DNA from: JBDNIO01 sp041688215 | GTDB lineage: Bacteria; Pseudomonadota; Gammaproteobacteria; Nevskiales; Salinisphaeraceae | Assembly (NCBI GenBank): GCA_041688215.1 | Contig: JBDNIO010000267.1 | Span: forward strand, 1-23,688 | Length of the DNA: 23,688 nt | Direction: 5' to 3' | Part shown: in pieces, positions 16,409 to 23,688 of the stretch | How the letters are laid out: each line of letters opens with the position of its first letter | How positions within the stretch are numbered: position 1 is the first letter of the stretch | Position numbers and translations under genes: made by a program | Notes under the pieces: generated by a model | Told to the model about the DNA's origin: nothing | Databases searched by the model: none | The model's input: the letters and a program-made list of their open reading frames with translations, nothing else

Positions 16409-17449
16409 TTACTCAAGTGCAAATATTTGCCCGCTTTTGCGGTCGATCATCTCCAGCAGGATGCCGCCGCCACGCGCTACGCAGGTCAGGGGGTCGTCTG
16501 CGATGATTACCGGTAGCCCGGTTTCTTCGCTGATCAACTTGTCGAAGTTCGACAGCAAGGCGCCGCCACCAGTGAGTACGATGCCACGCTCGGCCACGTC
16601 CGAACCCAGTTCCGGAGGGGTGGCTTCAAGCGCTGTTTTTACCGCGCTGACAATGCCGGACAACGGCTCCTGCAAGGCGTCGAGCACTTCATTGGAGTTG
16701 AGCGTGAAGCTGCGCGGCACACCGGCGGATAGATGCCGGCCCACGATTGCGATTTCCTTGACTTCGTGGCCGGGAAACGCGGTACCGATCTGGTGCTTGA
16801 TGGATTCAGCCGTGGCTTCACCAATCAGCATGTTGTACTGACGGCGTACATAATTAACGATCGCCTCGTCAAAACGGTCGCCGCCCAGGCGCACGGATTC
16901 GGCGTACACAATGCCGTTGAGCGAGATAACGGCGACCTCGGACGTGCCGCCGCCGATATCCAGAACCATGGAGCCGCGCGCCTCACCGATTGGTATACCG
17001 GCGCCAATGGCCGCGGCCACCGGCTCTTCTACCAGATACACCTTGCGCGCGCCGGCGTTGGACGCGGATTCGCGAATTGCGCGGCGCTCGACCTGAGTGG
17101 AACCGTAGGGCACGCACACCAGAACACGGGTAATAGGCCGCAGAAATCGCTTGTGGTGCACTTTCTTGATGAAGTGCTGCAGCATTTTTTCGGTAACGGT
17201 GAAATCGGCGATAACGCCGTCTTTCAAAGGCCGGATCGTGGTGATGTGGCTGGGCGTGCGCCCGAGCATGCGCTTGGCGTCGTGCCCGACGGCTTCAATG
17301 CGCTTGCCGCCGCGCGCATCGGTACGTACCGCCACAACCGAGGGTTCGTTTAATACAATCCCCTGGTCGCGCGCATAAATCAGGGTGTTGGCGGTACCTA
17401 GATCAATGGACAAATCGTTGACGAATAAGCCCCGGAAATTTTCGAGCAT
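16409..17449 (-). CDS. mreB: Rod shape-determining actin homologue MreB
   Basis: A 346-residue actin-fold ATPase (E. coli MreB has 347) that forms membrane-bound filaments and steers lateral wall synthesis. Visible actin motifs are phosphate 1 DLGTANTLIY (16-25), VPYGSTQVERRAIRES, phosphate 2 DIGGGTSEVAVIS and the adenosine loop TGGGALL. The ATG at 17449 gives the family start MLENFRGLF; an upstream ATG adds 22 unrelated residues. AGGA lies about 12 bases upstream. It is the first gene of the minus-strand wall-synthesis run and diverges from gatC. Confidence 0.98.
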   Translation of the reverse strand: MLENFRGLFVNDLSIDLGTANTLIYARDQGIVLNEPSVVAVRTDARGGKRIEAVGHDAKRMLGRTPSHITTIRPLKDGVIADFTVTEKMLQHFIKKVHHKRFLRPITRVLVCVPYGSTQVERRAIRESASNAGARKVYLVEEPVAAAIGAGIPIGEARGSMVLDIGGGTSEVAVISLNGIVYAESVRLGGDRFDEAIVNYVRRQYNMLIGEATAESIKHQIGTAFPGHEVKEIAIVGRHLSAGVPRSFTLNSNEVLDALQEPLSGIVSAVKTALEATPPELGSDVAERGIVLTGGGALLSNFDKLISEETGLPVIIADDPLTCVARGGGILLEMIDRKSGQIFALE

Positions 17450-17491
17450 ACTGGCTTTGATCCTGCTGGGGTGCGGCTTTGTGGCAGATAA

Positions 17492-17497
17492 ATTATA
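17492..17497 (-). promoter_or_regulatory. Likely -10 box for mreB
   Basis: On the minus strand this is a perfect TATAAT, in an AT-rich patch of otherwise GC-rich DNA, 42 bases before the mreB ATG. That gives a 5' leader of about 35 bases. The -35 region is weak: no good TTGACA match is found at 16-18 bases spacing, so an activator or another element may contribute. Confidence 0.55.
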
Positions 17498-17546
17498 AAG
17501 TTTGGAAGCGCACACAAGCCCGCGAAGCGTGGGCGACGCTCGTAAC

Positions 17547-17590
17547 AGGCGGCTATGCTAGCAACGGCCCGGGTTTTGGGCAAGCCGCCT
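17547..17590. other. Inverted repeat in the mreB-gatC divergent region
   Basis: AGGCGGCT (17547-17554) pairs perfectly with AGCCGCCT (17583-17590), and the enclosed DNA holds a second stem, GCCC/GGGC (17667-like arm at 17567-17570 with 17578-17581). A shorter stem AGCGT/ACGCT lies just to the left around 17526-17540. The element is upstream of the mreB -10 box and before gatC, so it could be an operator, a boundary structure or a terminator remnant. The rest of the 275-base gap shows only a weak possible plus-strand promoter (TTGGGC at 17576 with TTTATC at 17600). Confidence 0.45.
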
Positions 17591-17724
17591 TTATGCTACT
17601 TTATCGCGCTGCAATACCCTGCGACTGCTTAAATCGCGCCGCAGCATGAATACCCCGGGAGCCCGGCCAGATATTGGCAGCCCAGTTCTGGACAGCGACC
17701 GCTCAACTTCAGGGATAGACGACT

Positions 17725-18012
17725 GTGAGCTTGACGCCTGACCAAGTCCGCAATGTGGCCATGTTGGCCCGTTTGCAGCTGGAAGCGCCCCGTGTGGACG
17801 AATATGCGCGCGAATTATCCGGGATTCTGGATATGGTTGCCGCCCTGGACGCGGCCAATACCGATGATATTGCGCCCATGGCGCACCCGCTTGATCTGAA
17901 CGCGCGCCTGCGCCCGGACGAGGTGAGCGAAAGCGACCAGCGCCAGGCGTTTCAGGCCATTGCGCCGGCGGTGGAAGACGGCGTGTATCTGGTGCCCAAG
18001 GTTATTGAATAA
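17725..18012 (+). CDS. gatC: Asp/Glu-tRNA amidotransferase subunit C
   Basis: A 95-residue GatC, the small belt subunit that wraps GatA and GatB. The family pattern is clear: LTPDQVRNVAMLARLQL near the start, GILDMVAAL, then APMAHPLDLNARLRPDEV and the end DGVYLVPKVIE. The start is GTG at 17725 with AGGGA nine bases upstream. It opens the gatCAB operon, with gatA 12 bases downstream. Confidence 0.97.
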   Translation: MSLTPDQVRNVAMLARLQLEAPRVDEYARELSGILDMVAALDAANTDDIAPMAHPLDLNARLRPDEVSESDQRQAFQAIAPAVEDGVYLVPKVIE

Positions 18013-18024
18013 GGTGAAGGGATA

Positions 18025-19464
18025 ATGCATCGGCAAAGTCTTAAACAATTACGCAAGGGTCTGGCGGAAAAACGCTTTTCCGCGTCTGAACTGGCCCAGC
18101 ATTTCCTGGATCGCATCGCCAAATACGATACCCAACTCAATAGTCTGGTTACGGTCAATGGCGAACAGGCGCAGGCCACGGCGGCCAAGGCCGGGGCAAA
18201 CGGCCCATTGGCCGGTATACCATTGATCCACAAGGACATATTCTGCACCCAGGGCGTTAAAACCAGTTGCGGCTCACGTATGCTGGACAACTTTGTGCCC
18301 CCGTACGATGCCACCGCGGTCGCCAAGCTGAGTGAGGCGGGCGTAATCACGCTGGGTAAATCGAATATGGACGAGTTCGCGATGGGCTCCTCCAACGAAA
18401 CCAGCTTTTACGGGCCGGTGAAAAATCCCTGGGACTTGAGCAAAGTACCGGGCGGTTCGTCCGGCGGTTCTGCCGCTGCCGTGGCTGCGGGCCTGGCGCC
18501 GGCCGCGACCGGCACGGATACCGGCGGCTCTATTCGCCAGCCGGCTGCCTTGTGTGGCATTACCGGGCTCAAACCCACCTATGGCCGGATCTCGCGCTAC
18601 GGCATGATTGCGTTTGCCTCGAGCCTGGATCAGGCCGGTTGTTTCGCCCGCTCGGCCGCGGATTGCGCGCCTTTGCTGCAGGCGATGGCCGGGTTTGATG
18701 AACGCGATTCCACTTCAGTGGACGAACCTGTGCCGGACTATACGGCAGCGTTGAACGGCGATATTCAGGGCCTGAAAATCGGCCTGCCGCGCGAATATTT
18801 TGCCGACGGTCTGGAAGCGGGCACCCGTGCGGCGGTCGATGCGGCTATCCGGGAACTGGAAAAACGCGGCGCGCAGATAAAGGCAATCAGCCTGCCCAAC
18901 ACCAATCTGGCCGTACCGACTTATTACGTGCTGGCGCCGGCGGAGGCCTCGAGCAACCTCGCCCGTTTTGATGGCGTGCGTTACGGCTACCGCTGTGAAA
19001 ACCCGGAGAACCTGGAAGACCTGTATCTGCGTTCGCGCGGCGAAGGCTTTGGCCGGGAAGTGCAGCGGCGCATCATGGTGGGCGCCTATGTGCTATCCGC
19101 CGGTTACTACGACGCCTATTACCTGAAAGCCCAGAAAACCCGTCGTCTGATCGCGCAGGACTTCCATGCCGCGTTTGCCGACGTGGATATTATCGCCGGC
19201 CCCACCACCCAGGCGCCCGCTTTCAACCTGGGCGACAAGCTGAATGACCCGGTGGCCATGTATCTGAACGATATCTATACCATTCCGGCCAATCTGGCCG
19301 GCTTGCCGGGCATTTCCGTACCTGCCGGGTTTGTCGACGGCTTGCCCGTCGGGCTGCAATTACTGGCGCCCTGGTTCAAAGAAGGCCCGTTGCTCAACGC
19401 TGCCCATGCTTACCAGCAGGTCACCGATTGGCATTTGCAGATCCCCCCAGGATTCGAGAACTAG
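18025..19464 (+). CDS. gatA: Asp/Glu-tRNA amidotransferase subunit A (amidase)
   Basis: A 479-residue amidase-signature enzyme that releases ammonia from glutamine for transamidation. The Ser-cisSer-Lys triad is Lys70 (LIHKDIF), Ser145 (VPGGSSGGSA) and Ser169 (TDTGGSIRQPA); the spacing of 75 and 99 residues equals that of S. aureus GatA (79, 154, 178). Glycine-rich amidase core and the C-terminal PANLAGLPGISVPAG block are intact. With GatB and GatC it supports indirect synthesis of Gln-tRNA(Gln) and/or Asn-tRNA(Asn). Confidence 0.98.
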   Translation: MHRQSLKQLRKGLAEKRFSASELAQHFLDRIAKYDTQLNSLVTVNGEQAQATAAKAGANGPLAGIPLIHKDIFCTQGVKTSCGSRMLDNFVPPYDATAVAKLSEAGVITLGKSNMDEFAMGSSNETSFYGPVKNPWDLSKVPGGSSGGSAAAVAAGLAPAATGTDTGGSIRQPAALCGITGLKPTYGRISRYGMIAFASSLDQAGCFARSAADCAPLLQAMAGFDERDSTSVDEPVPDYTAALNGDIQGLKIGLPREYFADGLEAGTRAAVDAAIRELEKRGAQIKAISLPNTNLAVPTYYVLAPAEASSNLARFDGVRYGYRCENPENLEDLYLRSRGEGFGREVQRRIMVGAYVLSAGYYDAYYLKAQKTRRLIAQDFHAAFADVDIIAGPTTQAPAFNLGDKLNDPVAMYLNDIYTIPANLAGLPGISVPAGFVDGLPVGLQLLAPWFKEGPLLNAAHAYQQVTDWHLQIPPGFEN

Positions 19465-19475
19465 AGCAAACAACC

Positions 19476-20924
19476 ATGCAGTGGGAAACCGTAATCGGGC
19501 TGGAAGTCCATATCCAGCTAAAAACCAGCAGCAAGATATTCTCCGGCGCGTCGACCGCCTACGGCGCCCCGCCCAACAGCCAGGCCTGTGCCGTGGACCT
19601 GGGTATGCCCGGCGTATTGCCAGTAATCAACCGCGAAGTTATCCGCATGGCGACCCTGTTCGGCCTGGCCATAGACGCAGAAATCGCGCCCCGATCGATC
19701 TTTGCGCGCAAGCATTATTTCTATCCCGATCTGCCCAAGGGGTATCAGATAAGCCAGTTCGAATTGCCGATTGTTGCGGGCGGCAAGCTGGAGATTAATT
19801 ACAGGGAAGGCGGCGACGAGCCGCAGTCCCGGGTGATCAACATTACCCGCGCCCACCTTGAAGAGGATGCCGGTAAATCCCTGCATGAGGATTACGAACG
19901 CTATACCGGTATCGACCTGAACCGCGCCGGCACGCCGCTGATCGAGTGCGTGTCCGAACCGGAAATGGCATCCCCCGCGCAGGCCGTAGCCTACGCCAGA
20001 AAACTGCATACCCTGGTGCAGTACCTGGGTATTTGCGACGGCAATATGCAGGAAGGTTCTTTTCGCGTCGACGCCAACGTATCGGTACGCCCGAAGGGCG
20101 AGTCCGAACTGGGCACGCGCACGGAAACCAAAAACCTGAACTCGTTCCGTTTTCTGGAAAAGGCGATTCAGTTCGAGATAGAACGCCAGATCGACCTGAT
20201 CGAGTCCGGCGGAAAAGTGGTACAGGAAACCCGTTTATTCGATCCGGATAAAGGCGAAACTCGCACCATGCGCAGCAAGGAAGAAGCGCATGATTATCGC
20301 TACTTCCCCGATCCCGACCTGCTGCCGGTCGTCATTGATGATGCGTTCATCGACAGCGTACGCCAGACCATGCCCGAGTTGCCCGATGCCAAACGGGAGC
20401 GTTTTATCGCCGACTTTGGCCTGTCTGCCTACGACGCCGAGCTGCTAACCGATACCCGGGCGCTGTCTGCCTATTACGAGACTGTGCTGAAAGAGTTTGA
20501 CCAGGATCCCAAACTTGCTGCGAACTGGGTTATGGGCGAGTTTTCCGGCGCGCTCAATCGCGACGGCATGGATATCGAACAGGCGCCCGTACCACCGAAA
20601 ACTCTGGCCGGACTGTTATCGAGAATCGCGGATAACACGATCTCCGGCAAAATCGCGAAGGACGTATTCGAAGCCCTGTGGCGCGGCGAAGCTGAAAGCG
20701 CCGACGCGATTATCGAGCAAAAAGGTCTTAAGCAGATCACCGACACCGGCGCGATTGAAGCCTTTGTTGACGAAGCCATTGCCAACCACCCCGATCAGGT
20801 GCAACAGTATCGCGACGGTAAAACCAAGGTCATCGGCTTTCTGGTCGGCAAGGTCATGCAGGCCTCGCAAGGCAAGGCTAACCCGGCCGCGGTCAACAAG
20901 CTGTTCAAAGCCAAACTCGATTAA
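19476..20924 (+). CDS. gatB: Asp/Glu-tRNA amidotransferase subunit B
   Basis: A 482-residue GatB, the kinase/transamidase subunit that activates the misacylated tRNA carboxylate with ATP and receives ammonia from GatA. Typical blocks are GLEVHIQLKT (6-15), LPKGYQISQFELP, RVDANVSVRP, EAHDYRYFPDPDL in the cradle domain, and a C-terminal helical plus YqeY-like tail (about 330-480) that binds tRNA. ATG at 19476 is chosen because it gives MQWETVIGLEVH, the usual start; an upstream ATG inside gatA would add 16 residues. The gap to gatA is 11 bases. Confidence 0.98.
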   Translation: MQWETVIGLEVHIQLKTSSKIFSGASTAYGAPPNSQACAVDLGMPGVLPVINREVIRMATLFGLAIDAEIAPRSIFARKHYFYPDLPKGYQISQFELPIVAGGKLEINYREGGDEPQSRVINITRAHLEEDAGKSLHEDYERYTGIDLNRAGTPLIECVSEPEMASPAQAVAYARKLHTLVQYLGICDGNMQEGSFRVDANVSVRPKGESELGTRTETKNLNSFRFLEKAIQFEIERQIDLIESGGKVVQETRLFDPDKGETRTMRSKEEAHDYRYFPDPDLLPVVIDDAFIDSVRQTMPELPDAKRERFIADFGLSAYDAELLTDTRALSAYYETVLKEFDQDPKLAANWVMGEFSGALNRDGMDIEQAPVPPKTLAGLLSRIADNTISGKIAKDVFEALWRGEAESADAIIEQKGLKQITDTGAIEAFVDEAIANHPDQVQQYRDGKTKVIGFLVGKVMQASQGKANPAAVNKLFKAKLD

Positions 20925-20951
20925 CAATCCGGGTCGTATCGGAGCAAGTCC

Positions 20952-21422
20952 ATGGCCACTGTAGGCAATCGTGTCGTTTTATTATTCCTTGCAGCCGCTG
21001 TGCTGGCGGGCTGCAGCCTGCTGCGTTACAAAACAGCCGAATCGCCACGCGTTACCGTAAGCGATATACAGCTGGCCGGATTTTCTATTTTCGAACAGAA
21101 ATTCGACGTCACGCTGCGCATGCAGAACCCCAATGATTTCGCGTTGCCCATTACCGGCATGGAATATGAATTATGCGTGGAAGATAACGCGGTCGCTACC
21201 GGCGTAAGCGACAAAAATATAACCGTGCCGGCGTTCGGCGAGCAGTTAGTGAAGGTCTCGGTCGTGGGCAATTTTTTGAGTAGCATGACCCAACTACAGC
21301 GCTGGCAAAAAGCGGGCGGTTCGTCTCTGGGTTATCGACTTAAAGGCAAGCTGAAAATGGCTGATGTGGCGGTTAAAATTCCGTTCGACTACGCCGGAAA
21401 GTTTGAATTACAACAAGAATAG
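20952..21422 (+). CDS. LEA type 2 (WHy-domain) lipoprotein
   Basis: A 156-residue lipoprotein: a signal peptide ends in the lipobox LAGC (Cys21), and Ser at +2 favours the outer membrane. The mature part has the LEA_2/WHy pattern: strand-rich, with LRMQNPNDFALPITGMEYEL (NPN motif near residue 59), VPAFGEQLVKVSV and the closing KIPFDYAGKFEL. Bacterial members have no firm function; some are tied to desiccation or envelope stress. GGAG lies seven bases before the ATG. It follows gatB by 27 bases, so it may be read with the gat operon. Confidence 0.85.
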   Translation: MATVGNRVVLLFLAAAVLAGCSLLRYKTAESPRVTVSDIQLAGFSIFEQKFDVTLRMQNPNDFALPITGMEYELCVEDNAVATGVSDKNITVPAFGEQLVKVSVVGNFLSSMTQLQRWQKAGGSSLGYRLKGKLKMADVAVKIPFDYAGKFELQQE

Positions 21423-21454
21423 GCGCTGCTTGCGCTGTCTAAGAGGAGGGTGCG

Positions 21455-22330
21455 ATGGTCAACAATCCGTTAATTGAGTTCGGCCTGCCGGTAGCCCTGA
21501 TGATCATCATGGCCGGCATGGGACTTACCCTGACCGTAGAGAGTTTCCGCCGGGTGGTCGTTTACCCCCGAGCCATGCTGATAGGCACCCTGGCGCAAGT
21601 GTTGCTGATCCCGCTGCTGGGTTTCGCCATCGTGGAAGCCATGGGCCTTTCGCCCGCAATCGCCGTGGGCCTGATCGTAATCGCCGCCTGTCCGGGCGGC
21701 ACCACGTCCAACGTATTCACCTTTCTGGCCAGAGGCAATTTGGCGCTATCCATTATGCTCACGGTTTTAGCCAGCCTGATTACGATCATAAGCATTCCGA
21801 TCTTCACCAATCTGGCGTTGGACTGGTATAGCGACGTGGCGGTCGAGGCGCCGTTGCGGCTGCCGATACTGCGCACGGTGATTACGTTATCGGTGATAAT
21901 TATTTTCCCGGTGCTGCTCGGCATGCTGCTCAATGCACGCAAGCCCGGCATGGCTAAAAGCGCCGAGAAATATGTGAGTAAATTTGGCCTGATCGTTTTA
22001 GCCGTCATAATCGCCGTAATCGTTTTCCAGACGCGCAACGATATTCTGGGCTTGCTGTCGCAGGCCGGCCCGGCGACGGTCCTGTTAATGGTCGCCGGCA
22101 TAGGCTCAGGCTTTATCAGCGGAATGCTGTTTGGCATTTCCCGTCAGGATGCCCTGACCATCGCCATCGAAGTTGGCATCAAAAACGGCACCCTGGGGCT
22201 GCTGGTAACGCTTAGTTTGTTACAGCGCCCGGATATGGCGATCCCCTCGGCGGTTTACGGGGTATTGATGTTTGCGTTTGGTGGATTGCTGGTTGCCTAC
22301 GGACGCCGTATTGCGCCGCCGCCCGCTTAG
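21455..22330 (+). CDS. Bile acid:sodium symporter (BASS/SBF) family transporter
   Basis: A 291-residue membrane protein with about nine to ten transmembrane segments. The SBF family signature IAACPGGTTSNVFTFLARGN (around residue 74-93) and the later EVGIKNGTLGLLV block, which binds substrate in the core domain, are both present. In bacteria this family takes up organic anions with sodium; the substrate here cannot be told. AGGAGG sits six bases before the ATG, a strong ribosome site. It starts 32 bases after the lipoprotein gene and ends facing the Nudix gene, with stop codons overlapping. Confidence 0.9.
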   Translation: MVNNPLIEFGLPVALMIIMAGMGLTLTVESFRRVVVYPRAMLIGTLAQVLLIPLLGFAIVEAMGLSPAIAVGLIVIAACPGGTTSNVFTFLARGNLALSIMLTVLASLITIISIPIFTNLALDWYSDVAVEAPLRLPILRTVITLSVIIIFPVLLGMLLNARKPGMAKSAEKYVSKFGLIVLAVIIAVIVFQTRNDILGLLSQAGPATVLLMVAGIGSGFISGMLFGISRQDALTIAIEVGIKNGTLGLLVTLSLLQRPDMAIPSAVYGVLMFAFGGLLVAYGRRIAPPPA

Positions 22331-22868
22331 TTCGCAGTCAAATAAGCCCGTAACTGCGGCGGCAGTTCTACTTCCTGCGGCGTATGCCCGCGCGCCTCGA
22401 GCCAATGCTTGACTGCCCAACCGGTGCCTGCCGGCCAGTAACGTACCTCTTCCGGTGGCACGGCTTTGTATTCCGCCAGTTCTTCGTTGAGAGTGATTTC
22501 GCCGGTTCGGTCACGACGTGATAAACCATGAGGATCTGATTCATGCGCGCGAAAGGGTAAAGGCCAACCAGTTCCTGCACTTTACCGATTAGCCCCAGTT
22601 CTTCTTCCACCTCGCGCACTACGCCTAGCTCGGGGCTCTCGTTTTTTTCCAGAAAGCCGGTGACCAGGCCGAACATGGCTTTGGGCCAGGCGACATTGCG
22701 CGCCAGTATGATTCTGCCGCCATGTTCTACAATGGCGCCGACAACCGGCACGGGGTTGTCCCAGAAAACGTGGCCGCACTGGGTGTCGGGGCAGCATTGT
22801 CGAACGCGCCCGCCTAGTTCGGCCTCTATCAGCGGGCTGCCACAGGTGGGGCAATATTTGTAATTCAT
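22327..22868 (-). pseudogene. Nudix hydrolase with N-terminal zinc ribbon, frameshifted
   Basis: Residues 1-122 read cleanly: a zinc ribbon (Cys6, Cys9, Cys26 or Cys25, Cys31), then a full Nudix box GFLEKNESPELGVVREVEEELGL at 71-93, then LMVYHVVTEP. From about base 22503 the first frame turns into low-quality sequence (ending at 22368), while another frame continues the homology: GEITLNEELAEYKAVPPEEV, RYWPAGTGWAVKHWLEARGH and a stop at 22327-22329. A single missing base near 22503/22504 explains it. Catalytic residues lie before the break, so a partly active product is possible; a sequencing error is an equal option. The family hydrolyses nucleoside diphosphate-linked compounds; NADH pyrophosphatase-like by domain order. 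The restored end overlaps the transporter stop. Confidence 0.85.
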
Positions 22869-22914
22869 TGGCGCAGCCTAGCGGGCGTAGTCAGGAGCGG
22901 CAAGCGCCGGCAAA

Positions 22915-23415
22915 CTATTTGATCTGTTTATCTATGAGACCGGAATAGCGCTCGCGCATTTGCAGCACCCCATAGCTGGGAATACTCATGCCCAGATTCC
23001 AGCCGGGGTTGATGGCAAAGCCCAGCCCGGGTGAGGTATGCGCAAGCAGCCACACGAATTCCGTGGTGATACCGAAACGATATTCCGGGTAAGTCTTGGC
23101 CACGCGGGCGGCGAGTTCCGGACTGGTAAATACGGCCAGCATACGGGGTTGGCCGTTTTCAGCGGGGAGTACCAGCGCGGTTATGTCCTCGGGCGTTTTC
23201 TGCTCGAGCACGTCGCGCTTGGACAAGACCACGACTTCAGAATCTACCAGCTGATCGAAAAAACCAGGCACCTTGCGTTCGCCTTTCTGCACCGCCAGCA
23301 GATGCCGTTCGAGGGTGTTGTTGGGTTCAACATGCGCAGCTTTGTCGGACTGCGCCCAGGCCGCTGTGGCAGTCAGTAGCACGGGCAGAAGTAATAAAAA
23401 ATTCTTGTAAAACAT
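22915..23415 (-). CDS. Exported protein with SseB N-terminal domain
   Basis: A 166-residue protein. Residues 1-21 form a signal peptide (FYKNFLLLLPVLLTATAAWA, cleavage before QSDK). Residues 33-160 look like the SseB N-terminal domain: NTLERHLLAVQKGE, FFDQLVDSEVVVLS, the LAVFTSPELAA strand-turn, and GLGFAINPGWNLG. SseB proteins are normally cytoplasmic and of uncertain role, so an exported single-domain form is unusual. It starts 9 bases after the end of the TgpA-like fragment, so the two were probably in one transcript. The family assignment is by pattern only. Confidence 0.7.
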   Translation of the reverse strand: MFYKNFLLLLPVLLTATAAWAQSDKAAHVEPNNTLERHLLAVQKGERKVPGFFDQLVDSEVVVLSKRDVLEQKTPEDITALVLPAENGQPRMLAVFTSPELAARVAKTYPEYRFGITTEFVWLLAHTSPGLGFAINPGWNLGMSIPSYGVLQMRERYSGLIDKQIK

Positions 23416-23424
23416 GACGTAGGT

Positions 23425-23562
23425 TCAGTCGGAGGTCCGGGATTTTTTCGGTTTGAATTCAGCCACCGCCTGGCGAAAGCGCTGGGCATCCTGCGGGTCG
23501 GCGGCCTTGCTGCTATAGCGTAGCGCGATATACAGCCCGGCGATACGGCGAGCCTCTTCCAA
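23425..23562 (-). pseudogene. 3' end of a TgpA-like transglutaminase gene, interrupted
   Basis: Reading on the minus strand to the TGA at 23425-23427, the last ~42 residues are EEARRIAGLYIALRYSSKAA, then DPQDAQRFRQAVAEFKPKKS and RTSD. The R-I-x-x-L-Y-x-x-L-R-Y pattern followed by a short helix is how DUF4129-containing TgpA transglutaminases end. Upstream of about 23562 the frame enters repeated IS-like DNA and reaches two adjacent stop codons near 23650, so the main body of the gene is not here. Either an insertion cut the gene or the rest lies beyond an element outside the window. Confidence 0.6.
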
Positions 23563-23614
23563 TACGAAATGAGTCTGAAGCCAGGCACATGTTTCCAACA
23601 TGAAATGAGTCTGA
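23557..23614. repeat. Two direct repeats, likely end of an insertion sequence
   Basis: Two 22-base copies starting with TTCCAA and ending in GAAATGAGTCTGA lie at 23557-23578 and 23593-23614, differing only in three bases in the middle (TAC against CAT). The period is 36 bases. Between and inside them is the inverted repeat CATGTT-TCC-AACATG (23588-23602). Such subterminal repeats are often transposase binding sites. They start exactly where the TgpA-like reading frame stops making sense. Confidence 0.55.
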
Positions 23615-23642
23615 GCTAAGCATAACCGTTCAAGATGGTGGG

Positions 23643-23688
23643 ATGAAACTCATCATGAACGTCAAACATTTAACGACCTTGCAGCAAG
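23643..23688 (+). CDS. Start of a possible transposase/integrase gene (cut by window end)
   Basis: From the ATG at 23643 the frame reads MKLIMNVKHLTTLQQ and stays open to the last base of the window. The start resembles, from memory, the N-termini of IS-encoded DDE integrase-type transposases, but 15 residues are too few to prove it. GGTGGG lies directly before the ATG. Its place beside the direct repeats and the broken tgpA-like gene supports an insertion sequence that continues past base 23688. Confidence 0.4.
   Translation, partial: MKLIMNVKHLTTLQQ

Noticed and set aside
16733..17353. 206-residue ORF antisense to mreB
   Set aside because: It is inside a highly conserved gene and shows no family pattern or ribosome site.
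1..23688. CRISPR array, defence island, prophage or biosynthetic cluster
   Set aside because: No regular short repeat-spacer series, cas, toxin-antitoxin, phage or synthase genes are visible; apart from the two ends the window is conserved housekeeping DNA.

Overview
This window looks like a chromosomal segment of a free-living gammaproteobacterium. The evidence is the class-type PurL (single chain, glutaminase-fused), the DUF1820 protein, the MlaC/MlaB pair, the mre-mrd-mltB-rlpA-dacA-ybeD-lipB gene order, and a GatCAB amidotransferase. The genus cannot be read from the sequence. Most of the window is dense housekeeping DNA with 1-8 base overlaps between genes. No complete novel defence or biosynthetic system is visible. 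The unusual parts are at the two ends.

Layout. (1) 1-463: tRNA-Ser(CGA), followed by two copies of a ~173-base unit that each begin with the last 21 bases of the tRNA gene. This resembles the rtT repeats behind E. coli tyrT. (2) 464-5463, plus strand: a DUF1820 protein, a YycJ-like metallo-beta-lactamase-fold hydrolase, and purL. (3) 5431-17449, minus strand: a 12-kb run that reads in transcription order mreB, mreC, mreD, mrdA, rodA, mltB, rlpA, dacA, dat, ybeD, lipB, mlaC, mlaB, atl. It combines the rod-shape/elongation machinery, peptidoglycan-trimming enzymes, a D-amino acid aminotransferase, lipoate attachment and two parts of the Mla phospholipid pathway. (4) 17450-17724: divergent promoter region with inverted repeats. 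(5) 17725-22330, plus strand: gatC, gatA, gatB, a small LEA-type lipoprotein and a bile-acid:sodium symporter family transporter. (6) 22327-23688: a Nudix hydrolase gene broken by an apparent one-base deletion, an exported SseB-domain protein, the 3' stump of a TgpA-like transglutaminase gene, then short direct repeats and the start of a plus-strand ORF that look like the edge of an insertion sequence.

How the genes work together. MreB, MreC, MreD, RodA and PBP2 build the lateral wall of a rod-shaped cell. MltB, RlpA and DacA cleave or trim the same wall, and Dat can interconvert D-amino acids that feed it. GatCAB amidates mischarged Glu-tRNA(Gln) and/or Asp-tRNA(Asn). PurL is the fourth step of IMP synthesis. 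The clearest anomalies are the tRNA-tail repeats, mlaCB without mlaFED, the frameshifted Nudix gene and the interrupted tgpA-like gene.
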